Below, piece by piece: positions 1 through 7,966 of a stretch of DNA of 64,000 nt. The first letter of the stretch is position 1. Each line of letters opens with the position of its first letter. The notes beneath the pieces were generated by a model. It saw only the letters and a program-made list of their open reading frames with translations, searched no databases and was not told the DNA's origin. The DNA comes from Gemmatimonadota bacterium (GTDB lineage Bacteria; Gemmatimonadota; Gemmatimonadetes; Gemmatimonadales; Gemmatimonadaceae). The position numbers and the translations under genes were made by a program. Location of the stretch: assembly GCA_021413975.1 (NCBI GenBank), contig JAIOPJ010000029.1:1-64000 (forward strand). The letters are read 5' to 3'.

Positions 1-19
1 CCTTTCCCTTGGATTTCAT
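1..19 (-). CDS. Start of a gene running off the left edge
   Basis: Only the first six codons (M-K-S-K-G-K) lie in the window, read leftwards from an ATG at 19-17. The support is the upstream signal: on the minus strand a perfect GGAGGT ribosome-binding site lies at 30-25, five bases before the ATG, with a TAACTT -10-like box at 42-37. The product cannot be identified. It would be transcribed divergently from the next gene to the right. Confidence 0.45.
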
Positions 20-173
20 GTGCTACCTCCGCCCCGAAGTTAGGGCGAGTGAGGCGTCCACGAAATCGGGTTAAGCTCATTTTGGCCCGATCGGATCATG
101 GACCGGTCAGAACGGAATCGATCAGCTGCACTCCCTCGGTAGCACTGCACCCGCCATGGAGCAAGGAATCCTG

Positions 174-554
174 ATGTCAATCAAGTTGACCACGACACTC
201 GCAGTGGGCTGCGCCGCCATCGGAGGATATGTTGGTGGTACGGCAATGCTCGGAAAGATGGGCTTCTATGTGGAGAGGGCCGCTGAGGTTGGCGTGCAGC
301 GATACTACGTTGGGGAGGGGCTGTATCGCAGCGCTCCCAACTTCTTCGGAACGCTCAATACGTGGTGGCTTCGCGGAAAGGCAAGCCAAGGCGCGGAGTT
401 CATGCTTTCCAACCCAAGCGCTGGTGCGACGGGGATCTTCGCGCAAGAGTTGAGGGCGCTCAAGGGGATGGGCTACCGTGAGATGCTGCCCGGTCTCATG
501 ACGCGAGGGTTCGCAGGATCACGCACGATAGTCGGCTGTCTCCCTATCCTGTAG
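174..554 (+). CDS. Hypothetical protein with hydrophobic N-terminus, possible orphan toxin-tip-like protein
   Basis: A 126-residue protein I do not recognise. I chose ATG 174 over the in-frame ATG 156 because AAGGAA at 163-168 gives correct Shine-Dalgarno spacing for 174 only. Residues 4-28 form a glycine-rich hydrophobic stretch that could be a membrane segment; the rest is soluble, with aromatic residues near the middle. It ends 11 bases before the next gene, so the two are probably co-transcribed. The position, upstream of an RHS gene in a compositionally relaxed region, is typical of displaced toxin/immunity cassettes, but no toxin motif is visible, so this is inference only. Confidence 0.55.
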   Translation: MSIKLTTTLAVGCAAIGGYVGGTAMLGKMGFYVERAAEVGVQRYYVGEGLYRSAPNFFGTLNTWWLRGKASQGAEFMLSNPSAGATGIFAQELRALKGMGYREMLPGLMTRGFAGSRTIVGCLPIL

Positions 555-565
555 GACGAGGACGG

Positions 566-997
566 ATGCCAGACATAAAGGCCATTGTTCGCGAAGTACT
601 TCGAGACGAGTTGGAGCTGCAGGTACTCCACCACACGTTGCCACTCGCCGAATCTGAACGACGGTACGACGTCATCGTCTACTTAACGGACGGGGTGTTT
701 GTTGTCCGAATCGCATGGGATCGTGGATTCTGGGACGTCATGGTGGGACGAAGTGCCGACGCTCGATCCACTGCGATGAACTTGTTGACGGACGTCCTCG
801 CCGCGATGGATGTTACTGACACGGTTCCGGACCTACCGGGTGACCTTAAGACCGATGTGCGAAACATCCTCGCACTGTTGATCCGGCATCGCGAAGCACT
901 GGACGCATTCTATCGCGTCGATGAGGAATCCCGGTCGAGGCAACGCAAACTGGACGCGGTGGTACGCGAGAGGCTCAGGCAGGCGCATCGTCGATAA
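566..997 (+). CDS. Hypothetical cytoplasmic protein, possible immunity-type partner
   Basis: A 143-residue soluble protein without signal peptide or membrane segment. It has an acidic helical start, a central beta-rich part (YDVIVYLTDGVFVVRIAW) and a charged Arg-rich helical tail. GAGGA lies just before the ATG at 566. It follows the previous gene by 11 bases and looks like the second gene of a two-gene unit. Size, solubility and context suit an immunity protein, but no family is recognised and the assignment is speculative. Confidence 0.55.
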   Translation: MPDIKAIVREVLRDELELQVLHHTLPLAESERRYDVIVYLTDGVFVVRIAWDRGFWDVMVGRSADARSTAMNLLTDVLAAMDVTDTVPDLPGDLKTDVRNILALLIRHREALDAFYRVDEESRSRQRKLDAVVRERLRQAHRR

Positions 998-1199
998 GCG
1001 ACATTCAAATGACTTGAGGAGTATCGAGGCACCGTGCTCCGTTGCTGCCCGAAACTCGGAACGCCGACGCGCCTTCAAATACGCACTGCTGAACCGGTCG
1101 GCGAGCTCTTGTAGGTCCTCGTTAGGCCAATCAAGGGATTGACCCGAGGGCGGTGCCCATGAAGCTCACATCAAATAGGTAACTGACTCGAGACAACCA

Positions 1200-1622
1200 T
1201 TGCGCAACCTCCTGCTGATTCTGCTTCTTGTGGCACCGTCCTGCGTCGAACTTCCGCGGGTGACGTCCGACATGCCGCCGCCATGGGCCGAGTTCATGCG
1301 CAGCGAAGTTGCGACGGGCTGGCTAGATACGAGCCTCGTGCCCCCAGTGGGAATCGAAATGGCTGATCTCCAGTTACGAATCGACTTCGCCAAGTCACAG
1401 CAAGCACCGGGCGACTCGGTCGAGTTCTGGCACATGGACTGGTGGGTCAACGTGGATTGCGCCAGAGGCCGCGTCCGAAGTCTGGGGATGACTCTCTATG
1501 ACTCGCTCGGTTCGGCGCTTCGCTCCGGTGCGATGGATGGAACCTGGCTACCGACCGAGTCGCACCCGTCGGGCAACACGATCCCGTGGGTTTGCCGCAA
1601 GCTGACAGAACTGCGTCCGTAG
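1200..1622 (+). CDS. Small exported lipoprotein, surface-adhesin-E-like pattern
   Basis: A 140-residue protein starting at TTG 1200. The N-terminus is a short hydrophobic signal (LLLILLLVAPSC) with a lipobox-like Cys near residue 15, so a lipoprotein is likely. The body has a W..NVDC..GR.RSLGMTLYD..G arrangement, a later tryptophan-containing segment and a final VC, with two cysteines that could pair. This resembles the small surface-adhesin-E-type domain as I know it, a weak pattern match. No good Shine-Dalgarno is visible, so the start is uncertain. It stands alone, with gene-poor DNA on both sides. Confidence 0.5.
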   Translation: MRNLLLILLLVAPSCVELPRVTSDMPPPWAEFMRSEVATGWLDTSLVPPVGIEMADLQLRIDFAKSQQAPGDSVEFWHMDWWVNVDCARGRVRSLGMTLYDSLGSALRSGAMDGTWLPTESHPSGNTIPWVCRKLTELRP

Positions 1623-2032
1623 AGCTTCCGCGGCAGCTTCTACGCCCACCGCGAATGCGTGTGCAGCGTCGCTCCGTTCGCTGTTTGCGCTTCCGAGTCG
1701 CGCGGCGCAGGCGGCAGCGGGCTTATTGAGCGCTCTTGACCTGGACGGAGCACGCGTGCAGTTCAAGGGTTTTCGCTCATTTTCGAGTGCTGAGCGGGAC
1801 GGCCTTGAGCCAGGATCTGGTTCTCCGACGCCCGGAGTGTTTGCGGCGCCCGCAATGGAATCGCGTGGGGGGTACGATCAAGCTGCTGGTGGACCAAGAC
1901 TTGGGTTGGGAGTACGTGCGCCGTGGACCACCGGCCGTTGCGAGTCCGTCACCTCATCAGAATCCGCGCGACACCGTGGGAGGCGCCGTATGCTGAGCAT
2001 CTAGATCCAATCTGATCGAATCCCTAGACTCG

Positions 2033-2066
2033 AGCGGCCCCTCGCGATTGACCGCGGGGGGCCGCT
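2033..2066. terminator. GC-rich hairpin, possible terminator
   Basis: AGCGGCCCC at 2033-2041 pairs perfectly with GGGGCCGCT at 2058-2066 around a 16-base loop. No run of T follows on either strand, so intrinsic termination is uncertain. No gene ends immediately before it. Confidence 0.35.
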
Positions 2067-2323
2067 TCGTGAGAACCGTGAGTTGATCGTCGCACTTGAG
2101 CCCCGGCTCGCCGCGTTGCCGTCTCGATCGTCGAATGCCGCGAGCGACTTCTCAGCCCACGGGCAGATTTCCAAGTCAGCGGCGGCCGAGATCCAGTGTC
2201 TCCTTACGCGGGGACATGGCATCTGCGGCGCGCCATTCGCTCGCGCTGCAACTGCACGCGCCGTTTCAGGGCACTGCCCGAGCACCTTGCAATGGGCCAC
2301 GGCAAAAGGCCAGGACCCAAGTG

Positions 2324-2355
2324 ATTGGCGCCAATTGGGTGCCAATTGGGCGCCC
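2324..2355. repeat. Palindrome and tandem repeat cluster
   Basis: ATTGGCGCCAAT at 2324-2335 is a perfect 12-bp palindrome. GCCAATTGGG occurs twice, at 2330-2339 and 2341-2350, an 11-base period close to one helical turn. GGGCGCCC at 2348-2355 is a further palindrome. The arrangement resembles a multimeric regulator-binding site 150 bases upstream of the RHS start codon. Confidence 0.4.
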
Positions 2356-2500
2356 ATGAATCGACGTCCGTAGAGTGACCCTTCGGTAACGTGTTCTGTG
2401 GCAATGGATTTCCAAGGACGGCAGAGCGGTCCGGTGTTTGCCAAGAGTGTTGGCAACCAGATGGTACCTCTCTGAACGACTCCGCCCTTTGGAGGTTTGC

Positions 2501-5500
2501 GTGCGCACCATCGACCGTGTTGTCCTATCGCTCGAGGCGTTGGTCGCCGTGGCGTCTCGATCTTCGCACTGTCTCGTCGCACTCATAGCGTTGAGTGCCG
2601 CAACAGGAGTCGACGCCCACGCACAGCTCTGCTCCGACTCGAATCCCTGCGGTCCACCCTCGATCCAGGTGCAGATCAATGGCAGCTCGAGCGTCGCGGG
2701 TACGCCGCTGTCGATCTTCGTCTCCGACGATGGGACGCTGGACATGGGCAGTTGGCAGCTCTGGTATAACGGCGCTGATGTCTCGAGCTGGATCGGCGGC
2801 GCAGGAGTCGTGGACGACCCCGGTGGCATGCATACCTCGGTCTCGGCGTCTGGGCTTTTCACGCTCACACAGGGCACGTTCTGGCTGAAATCGCGCATCT
2901 GCGATACGGGCACCGGTTCCTCGTGCACGGCGGATTCAGTGCAGGTGACATATTCGCCGCCGCCACCGCCGCCCGCTCGGGCCCGCCCGGTCGTCACCCT
3001 CGCGCAACGGAATGACTTCCGATCGCTCGATGGCTGCGCGACCTGCGCCTCCGCGACCACGGCCTACAGCACGCCGGCATTCTTCGCCAACGGCACCGCG
3101 CTCAGCACGACCCTCCGCTACTCCAGCGAGTCGGCCAAACCGACTGGCTACGTCGAAGTGGACGTGAAGGTATCGGCGACCACCGTACCAGACCGACTAC
3201 GCATCCGGTTGCGGCGCGCCGATGGCTCCTTCGTGACGCTGTCGAACACCTCGACCGAGGCGTTCGTGCTCGGCGACACCGCCGCCGTGCGGCTCGCGGC
3301 GCAGTATGACGCGTCGGGCTACTGGCCAGGCGTCTACACGTACGACGTGCTCGTGACCGCGTTCTACGGCTCGGCTGACTCGACGACGACCCTGTCGGGC
3401 GTGCGCGTGCTGAAACAGAACGAGAGCGCGAGTCCGTACGGACGAGGCTGGGCCGTGGTCGGTGATGAGCGTCTCTACAGACAGGCCGACGGAAGCCTCC
3501 TTCTTACCGATGGCGCCGGGGGCCTGTCGTACTTCGCTGCCGGCAGTTGCGGTGGCACGCCATGGACCTGTAGTTACGCCGCTCCCGCGGGAGATTTCTC
3601 AACGATGGTGCGACGGATCCGCCCTTTGGCCACGGACACCATCTGGGTCCGGACCGATCGGGAGGGAGGAACGACCGAGTGGAACAACGCTGGACTGCTC
3701 ACCAGCCACACGGATCGCTGGGCGAATGTCAGCCGGATCGAGCGCATGAGCACGGGCGACGGTACCCGCATCTATCGCGTCAAGTACGAGACCGACGTGG
3801 GTGGAACAGCGGTCACCAAGTACACGACCTTCGCCTACAACAGCACCAGCGGGAAGCTAAGCAGCATCACGCTGCCGGACGGACGGCAGAGCACGTTCAC
3901 GGTCGCGAGCGGCACGAACGGGGAACTCACTGGGATCGTCGATCCGGATGGCGTCACGGCGCTCGCAGCGTCGTACAGTGCCGGCGCCCTGGTCGGCATC
4001 GCAGGACGGGATACCGCCACCACGACGATCGTCTACGACTCGCTCACCCAAGTGGCCAAGCACATCAGTCCGTCGGCGAAGATCGAGGGCGACACCATCG
4101 CCCGCGACACGACCGTCATCGTCTCGCAGCGTAGCGTGCTTCTGTACTCCCAGGCGAAGGCGCTCACCGACGGCGCGCGCGCAGCCAACCGCGTCGACAG
4201 TGTGTTCCTGCGGGTCACGAACGCCAAGGGAACGGCGACGACCACGTGGGGCCACGTTTCTGGCGGTCCGACGCAAGTGCTCACGCGATCGAGCGCGAAT
4301 AAGCGCGACTCGACGCTCTTCACCTACAACGGATATCATCAGACGACCTCCGTCACGCCGAGCGGTCAGGGCGGCACGGAGTATGGGTGGTGGGGAGCCC
4401 TGCTCCTCTCGGAGCTGGACGTCGCGTCAGGGAGTCTCGTGCAGTATGAGTACACGACCTTCGACCAGCTCGATTCGGTGCGCGTGAACGGCAAGACGCA
4501 AGCGAAGTACTTCTACAGCGGGTCCCGTCTGGCGCCCGACAGCGTCCGCACCGATTCGATCAAGGTGACGCGCTTCACCTATGATTCCCGGGGCAGGGCG
4601 CTCACCGTGAAGGACGCCGCGAATGCGACGGTCACGACGACCTACGAGACAACCCATGCGAATGCCGCGTCGGTCGCGAGAACGGCCAGCGGCGTAGCGA
4701 CCTCCACCAGGAGCACCACGTACGACGGCAGCGGGCGGCCGCAGATCGTGACCGATCCGCTCGGGCGCGTCTTCAAGACCTACCGCGACGCCCTCAATCG
4801 GGACACGCTTCAGATCGCGCCCGATACCGCCGTCAAGACGCGCCATCGCTACGCGGACGTGGCCGGGACCGATACGGTGATCGATGCGAACACGCAGAAG
4901 TACACCACCGTCCGGAACGCCCGCGGGTGGGTGGTCCGCTCCGTCGACCCACGCGGGAAGGCCGATAGCGTGCGGTATGACCGGCTCGGTCGGCCCACGC
5001 GACTCTATGGGCGCCGCGGGGACCTCGTGACGCTCGCGTACGACGGCCTCGATCGTCCGACGGTGCGCACCGACAGCGCACCCGGCGGCACGAAGAACAC
5101 CACGACGTTCGCCTACGATCCCAAGGAGAAGTGGGTAGCGGTCGAGAACGCCGAGAGCACCGATACGCTGTGGGTGGACCACGCTGGGCGCCCCACGCTC
5201 ACGACGACGGTGCGGGCGGGGCGGATCTTCCGCCTCGGGTACGGCTACACGGCCGGGAGTCTCACCGATCAGATCACGGTCCGGCGGGACAGCGCGTCGT
5301 CGATCGTCTGGGCGGACACGATCAATGTCGGCTACAACGCTGCGCGACGCGCGTTTCAGTTCATGGACTTCGGCAACAAGACGACGACCATGCTCGTCGA
5401 CGCGGCGGGGCGCGAGATCACCGACTCTCTACCTACGAGTACGACGCCGGCCTCGAAGGTCCGCAAGTCCATCGGGTACTCCGCGGCGAGCCAGGTCCTC

Positions 5501-6991
5501 TCGGAGACGTACAGCGGGAATCCCAACAGCGCGTTGAGCCGGACGTACGGCGACTACGACGCCGTCGATCGTATCGGCTCCATCGCCCGCGCGGGCTCTC
5601 CCGCGCCGGTCGTGCGCTTGCACGAGTACGATGCGCTTGGGCGCCTCCAGCGCTACCGGGACGAGCAGACCTGGTCATGGACCGAGTACTTCCAGACTCC
5701 CAACGACCCGTACGGCGACTGCCCCGGGTGCTTCATCCTTGATTCGATCGTGCACGTGGAAGTGGATACGCTGAATGCGGCGGTCTACTCCTATGACAAG
5801 GTGGGGAACCGCACCGACCTGGGTGCCACGATCAGCGACGGCAATCGCATGACCGGCATGGACGGCTGGACCATCACCTATGACGATGCCGGGTACATGA
5901 TCAAGCGGAAGAAGGGGACCGATTCCCTGACCTACGCGTGGAATGCCCTGGGGCAACTGGTGCAGGTGACTTCGAGCGTGCCGAGCAATACCGTGACGTA
6001 CGGGTACGATGGGCTGGGCCGACGCGTGCGGAAGACGGTGAATGGCACCGCGACGCGCTATCTGGTCGAGGGCGACCGGGTGCTCGTGGAACTGGACAAC
6101 AGTTGGCTGCCGGCGGCCAAGTACTCGTACTATCCGGGGGTGGATCGTCCGCACGCCATGGTGCGCGCGGGGAAGCGGTACTACTTCGCGCAGGACCTGC
6201 AGGGGAATATCACGGGCGTGATGGATTCGATCGGCAACGTGCAGCAGGCGTATCTGTACACGCCCTACGGCGAAGCGCTCCCCGACGGGGGGACGCCGGT
6301 TCCGGATCCGTACCGCTTCAAGGGACGGGAGTGGGATGCGGAGGCGCGGCTCTACTTCATGCGGGTGCGGTACTATGATCCGCAGCTGGGGCGGTTCATC
6401 TCGGAGGATCCGATTGGGCTCGCTGGGGGGATCAATCCGACGGCGTTTGTGGGGAGTGAGCCCGTGAATCGCGCAGATCCCACGGGGCGCATGTGCCAGC
6501 TCGTCGGGTGGACGACAACCGAGATTGGCGGCCTCACTTTCGCAACGCCCATCTATGACGGCACAACATGCGAACTCGACTCGGGAGGAGGCGTCTCGAA
6601 CTGGACGAGCGGGGGAGATCTCTCCTGTTACTTTTGGGGACCCTTTCTTGTGTGCACTGGCTCGCCTGTTGGTGGGGGCATGTCGGCGACTTCGGCTCTT
6701 GCACCTGGAGACACCAGAGTTTTAGCCCGAGCTCTAGAAGTGGCGTGGGAGGACGCCTCCGCCTACATGGAGCAGCGGAGAAATAGCATCATGGGTGCAG
6801 TATTATATGGGTTCATGACGTTGTCTAGCTTTCTTCACTCATCCTTTCCAAAGGGACCTTGCCAGTCGGGAACGGTGAGCACTCCGGCACTGCCGGTTGT
6901 ACCCTCCCCCAGCCTGGACGACGATTCGCTCGAAGTCAAGTCGGAGCCCATGCCGCCGTGCAATCCGGCTGCGAGGGGCTACCGACCGTGA
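2501..6991 (+). CDS. Secreted RHS/YD-repeat protein with variable C-terminal tip
   Basis: A 1,496-residue RHS-family protein. The start is GTG 2501, which has GGAGG at 2491-2495; upstream in-frame ATGs lack this and would bury the signal peptide. Order: signal peptide (about 1-40, ending in HAQ), an Ig-like N-terminal part, a proline linker (PPPPPP, near residue 155), then about 20 YD repeats (for example YDSRGR, YDRLGRP, YDGLGRR). The RHS-associated core follows near residues 1265-1330, with RYYDPQLGRFISEDPIG and a final DPTG. The last 167 residues (from 6488) form a variable tip of different composition, with several cysteines (MC, CEL, SCYFW, VCTG, GPC, PPC) and one hydrophobic helix. RHS shells encapsulate a polymorphic C-terminal toxin; here Sec export is predicted. 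The tip matches no toxin family I know. Confidence 0.9.
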   Translation: MRTIDRVVLSLEALVAVASRSSHCLVALIALSAATGVDAHAQLCSDSNPCGPPSIQVQINGSSSVAGTPLSIFVSDDGTLDMGSWQLWYNGADVSSWIGGAGVVDDPGGMHTSVSASGLFTLTQGTFWLKSRICDTGTGSSCTADSVQVTYSPPPPPPARARPVVTLAQRNDFRSLDGCATCASATTAYSTPAFFANGTALSTTLRYSSESAKPTGYVEVDVKVSATTVPDRLRIRLRRADGSFVTLSNTSTEAFVLGDTAAVRLAAQYDASGYWPGVYTYDVLVTAFYGSADSTTTLSGVRVLKQNESASPYGRGWAVVGDERLYRQADGSLLLTDGAGGLSYFAAGSCGGTPWTCSYAAPAGDFSTMVRRIRPLATDTIWVRTDREGGTTEWNNAGLLTSHTDRWANVSRIERMSTGDGTRIYRVKYETDVGGTAVTKYTTFAYNSTSGKLSSITLPDGRQSTFTVASGTNGELTGIVDPDGVTALAASYSAGALVGIAGRDTATTTIVYDSLTQVAKHISPSAKIEGDTIARDTTVIVSQRSVLLYSQAKALTDGARAANRVDSVFLRVTNAKGTATTTWGHVSGGPTQVLTRSSANKRDSTLFTYNGYHQTTSVTPSGQGGTEYGWWGALLLSELDVASGSLVQYEYTTFDQLDSVRVNGKTQAKYFYSGSRLAPDSVRTDSIKVTRFTYDSRGRALTVKDAANATVTTTYETTHANAASVARTASGVATSTRSTTYDGSGRPQIVTDPLGRVFKTYRDALNRDTLQIAPDTAVKTRHRYADVAGTDTVIDANTQKYTTVRNARGWVVRSVDPRGKADSVRYDRLGRPTRLYGRRGDLVTLAYDGLDRPTVRTDSAPGGTKNTTTFAYDPKEKWVAVENAESTDTLWVDHAGRPTLTTTVRAGRIFRLGYGYTAGSLTDQITVRRDSASSIVWADTINVGYNAARRAFQFMDFGNKTTTMLVDAAGREITDSLPTSTTPASKVRKSIGYSAASQVLSETYSGNPNSALSRTYGDYDAVDRIGSIARAGSPAPVVRLHEYDALGRLQRYRDEQTWSWTEYFQTPNDPYGDCPGCFILDSIVHVEVDTLNAAVYSYDKVGNRTDLGATISDGNRMTGMDGWTITYDDAGYMIKRKKGTDSLTYAWNALGQLVQVTSSVPSNTVTYGYDGLGRRVRKTVNGTATRYLVEGDRVLVELDNSWLPAAKYSYYPGVDRPHAMVRAGKRYYFAQDLQGNITGVMDSIGNVQQAYLYTPYGEALPDGGTPVPDPYRFKGREWDAEARLYFMRVRYYDPQLGRFISEDPIGLAGGINPTAFVGSEPVNRADPTGRMCQLVGWTTTEIGGLTFATPIYDGTTCELDSGGGVSNWTSGGDLSCYFWGPFLVCTGSPVGGGMSATSALAPGDTRVLARALEVAWEDASAYMEQRRNSIMGAVLYGFMTLSSFLHSSFPKGPCQSGTVSTPALPVVPSPSLDDDSLEVKSEPMPPCNPAARGYRP

Positions 6992-7003
6992 TCAGGCTCG
7001 CAG

Positions 7004-7708
7004 GTGCGACTCGAGGTGATTCCAATCGTATGTTCTAAGATGTTGCATAGGTGGCAATCGCGCGCGCGAGCCCTGAGATCCCGAGTGATCTCAAGGCTTA
7101 TGGCAGGTAGTTTGACCTCAGTCGGCTGCGAGAACTCCGCAGGGATAGAGGTTTTCGACGCGAGCGCGGAACATTCGACTATGCTCGAAACGCATCGCCG
7201 AACGATCGACGCAATCACGCTGCTGCACGAAACTTGTCCGATTCACATTCAGTGGATGCGGCGTTGTGCAAAGCGAATAGTTCTGGCTCGACCGCTGGGA
7301 TCGCCGGCGTCCTTCGACCAAGTTAGTCAAAGCATCTTCTTGGACTGTGAGCTTGGAGCTCACTACGATGTAGTTGCCATCGCCGCAATGCTGGTCCACG
7401 AGATCGCCCACTCGCGCATAGCGGCCGCCGGGGTCGCAACTTCGGCGAAGCGCCTCGACCTTCGGGTACGCGTCGAGCGAAGGTGTGTACGTGAACAACT
7501 CGAGGCGCTGTTACGAATCGACCCTAGCCACTTCTTCGTGCAGTGGTCACGCGAGTTGCTTGAATCCAGGGCGCAGTCCGAACTCCTGCCGACGATTGAT
7601 GAAGAGAGCATCGCGCGGCGTCGAGCCTACCGACGAATGCGCGCAAGTGGGGTTCCGAGCTGGATTTCCAGGCTTACCATCCGTGCGGTCCGATCGCCAC
7701 GTCCATGA
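7004..7708 (+). CDS. HEXXH zincin-like protein next to the RHS gene
   Basis: Up to 234 residues, beginning 12 bases after the RHS stop. The key motif is VHEIAHSR (near residues 129-136), a zinc-binding HEXXH, followed about 20 residues later by RVRVERRCVREQ, whose Glu is a candidate third ligand. I associate this layout with a group of uncharacterised soluble HEXXH proteins. No signal peptide or membrane segment is visible. The start is uncertain: GTG 7004 has a poor Shine-Dalgarno, while ATG 7100 has CAAGG at suitable spacing. Position suggests a dedicated partner of the RHS protein: immunity protein, processing protease or second effector. None is shown by the sequence. Confidence 0.6.
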   Translation: MRLEVIPIVCSKMLHRWQSRARALRSRVISRLMAGSLTSVGCENSAGIEVFDASAEHSTMLETHRRTIDAITLLHETCPIHIQWMRRCAKRIVLARPLGSPASFDQVSQSIFLDCELGAHYDVVAIAAMLVHEIAHSRIAAAGVATSAKRLDLRVRVERRCVREQLEALLRIDPSHFFVQWSRELLESRAQSELLPTIDEESIARRRAYRRMRASGVPSWISRLTIRAVRSPRP

Positions 7709-7718
7709 ACTGAATGAC

Positions 7719-7949
7719 GTGACTCAACGTGATCATTCGGAGCGCACCGTCAAGAATCCAGCGACCCGCTTACTCGCTCTCTTGGTCACCATCGGTGCCT
7801 TCGCTTGCGGAACTGTCGAAAATCGTGACGCAAGCATCAGCGTATCGCCCCGAGCTTGCCTGAGACTTCGCTCCGTGAACGCCGGCGCAAACACCCTCTC
7901 AAGCGAAGAATGGAACGGCCTCTCGCGCATTGCTCGATGGGCCTCGTAG
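7719..7949 (+). CDS. Possible small lipoprotein
   Basis: A 76-residue frame from GTG 7719. It contains a basic stretch followed by RLLALLVTIGAFACG, a credible lipoprotein signal with the lipidated Cys near residue 31. The mature part is only about 45 residues and unrecognised. No Shine-Dalgarno is seen, and the frame continues upstream into the HEXXH gene, so the start and even the gene are uncertain. It ends 17 bases before the convergent transketolase stop. Confidence 0.35.
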   Translation: MTQRDHSERTVKNPATRLLALLVTIGAFACGTVENRDASISVSPRACLRLRSVNAGANTLSSEEWNGLSRIARWAS

Positions 7950-7966
7950 TTTCTCGCGCTCCCGCG

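Larger units (their letters stand above)
1623..2500. other. Gene-poor 878-base stretch before the RHS gene
   Basis: No convincing gene. The open frames here (for example 1726-2004 plus and 2001-2582 minus) lack ribosome-binding sites, have erratic composition and overlap each other, so I treat them as chance. The stretch holds a 9-bp hairpin at 2033-2066 and a cluster of small palindromes and direct repeats at 2324-2355, listed separately. It may be decayed RHS-locus DNA, a promoter/leader region for the RHS gene, or both. Confidence 0.5.

Noticed and set aside
1935-2030. A tRNA T-loop-like string (GTTGCGAGTCC) with a hairpin downstream
   Set aside because: No matching acceptor or anticodon arms could be folded; the hairpin at 2033 stands alone.
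1726-2582. Overlapping frames on both strands before the RHS gene
   Set aside because: No ribosome-binding sites, mutually exclusive, and no protein-like patterns; treated as non-coding.
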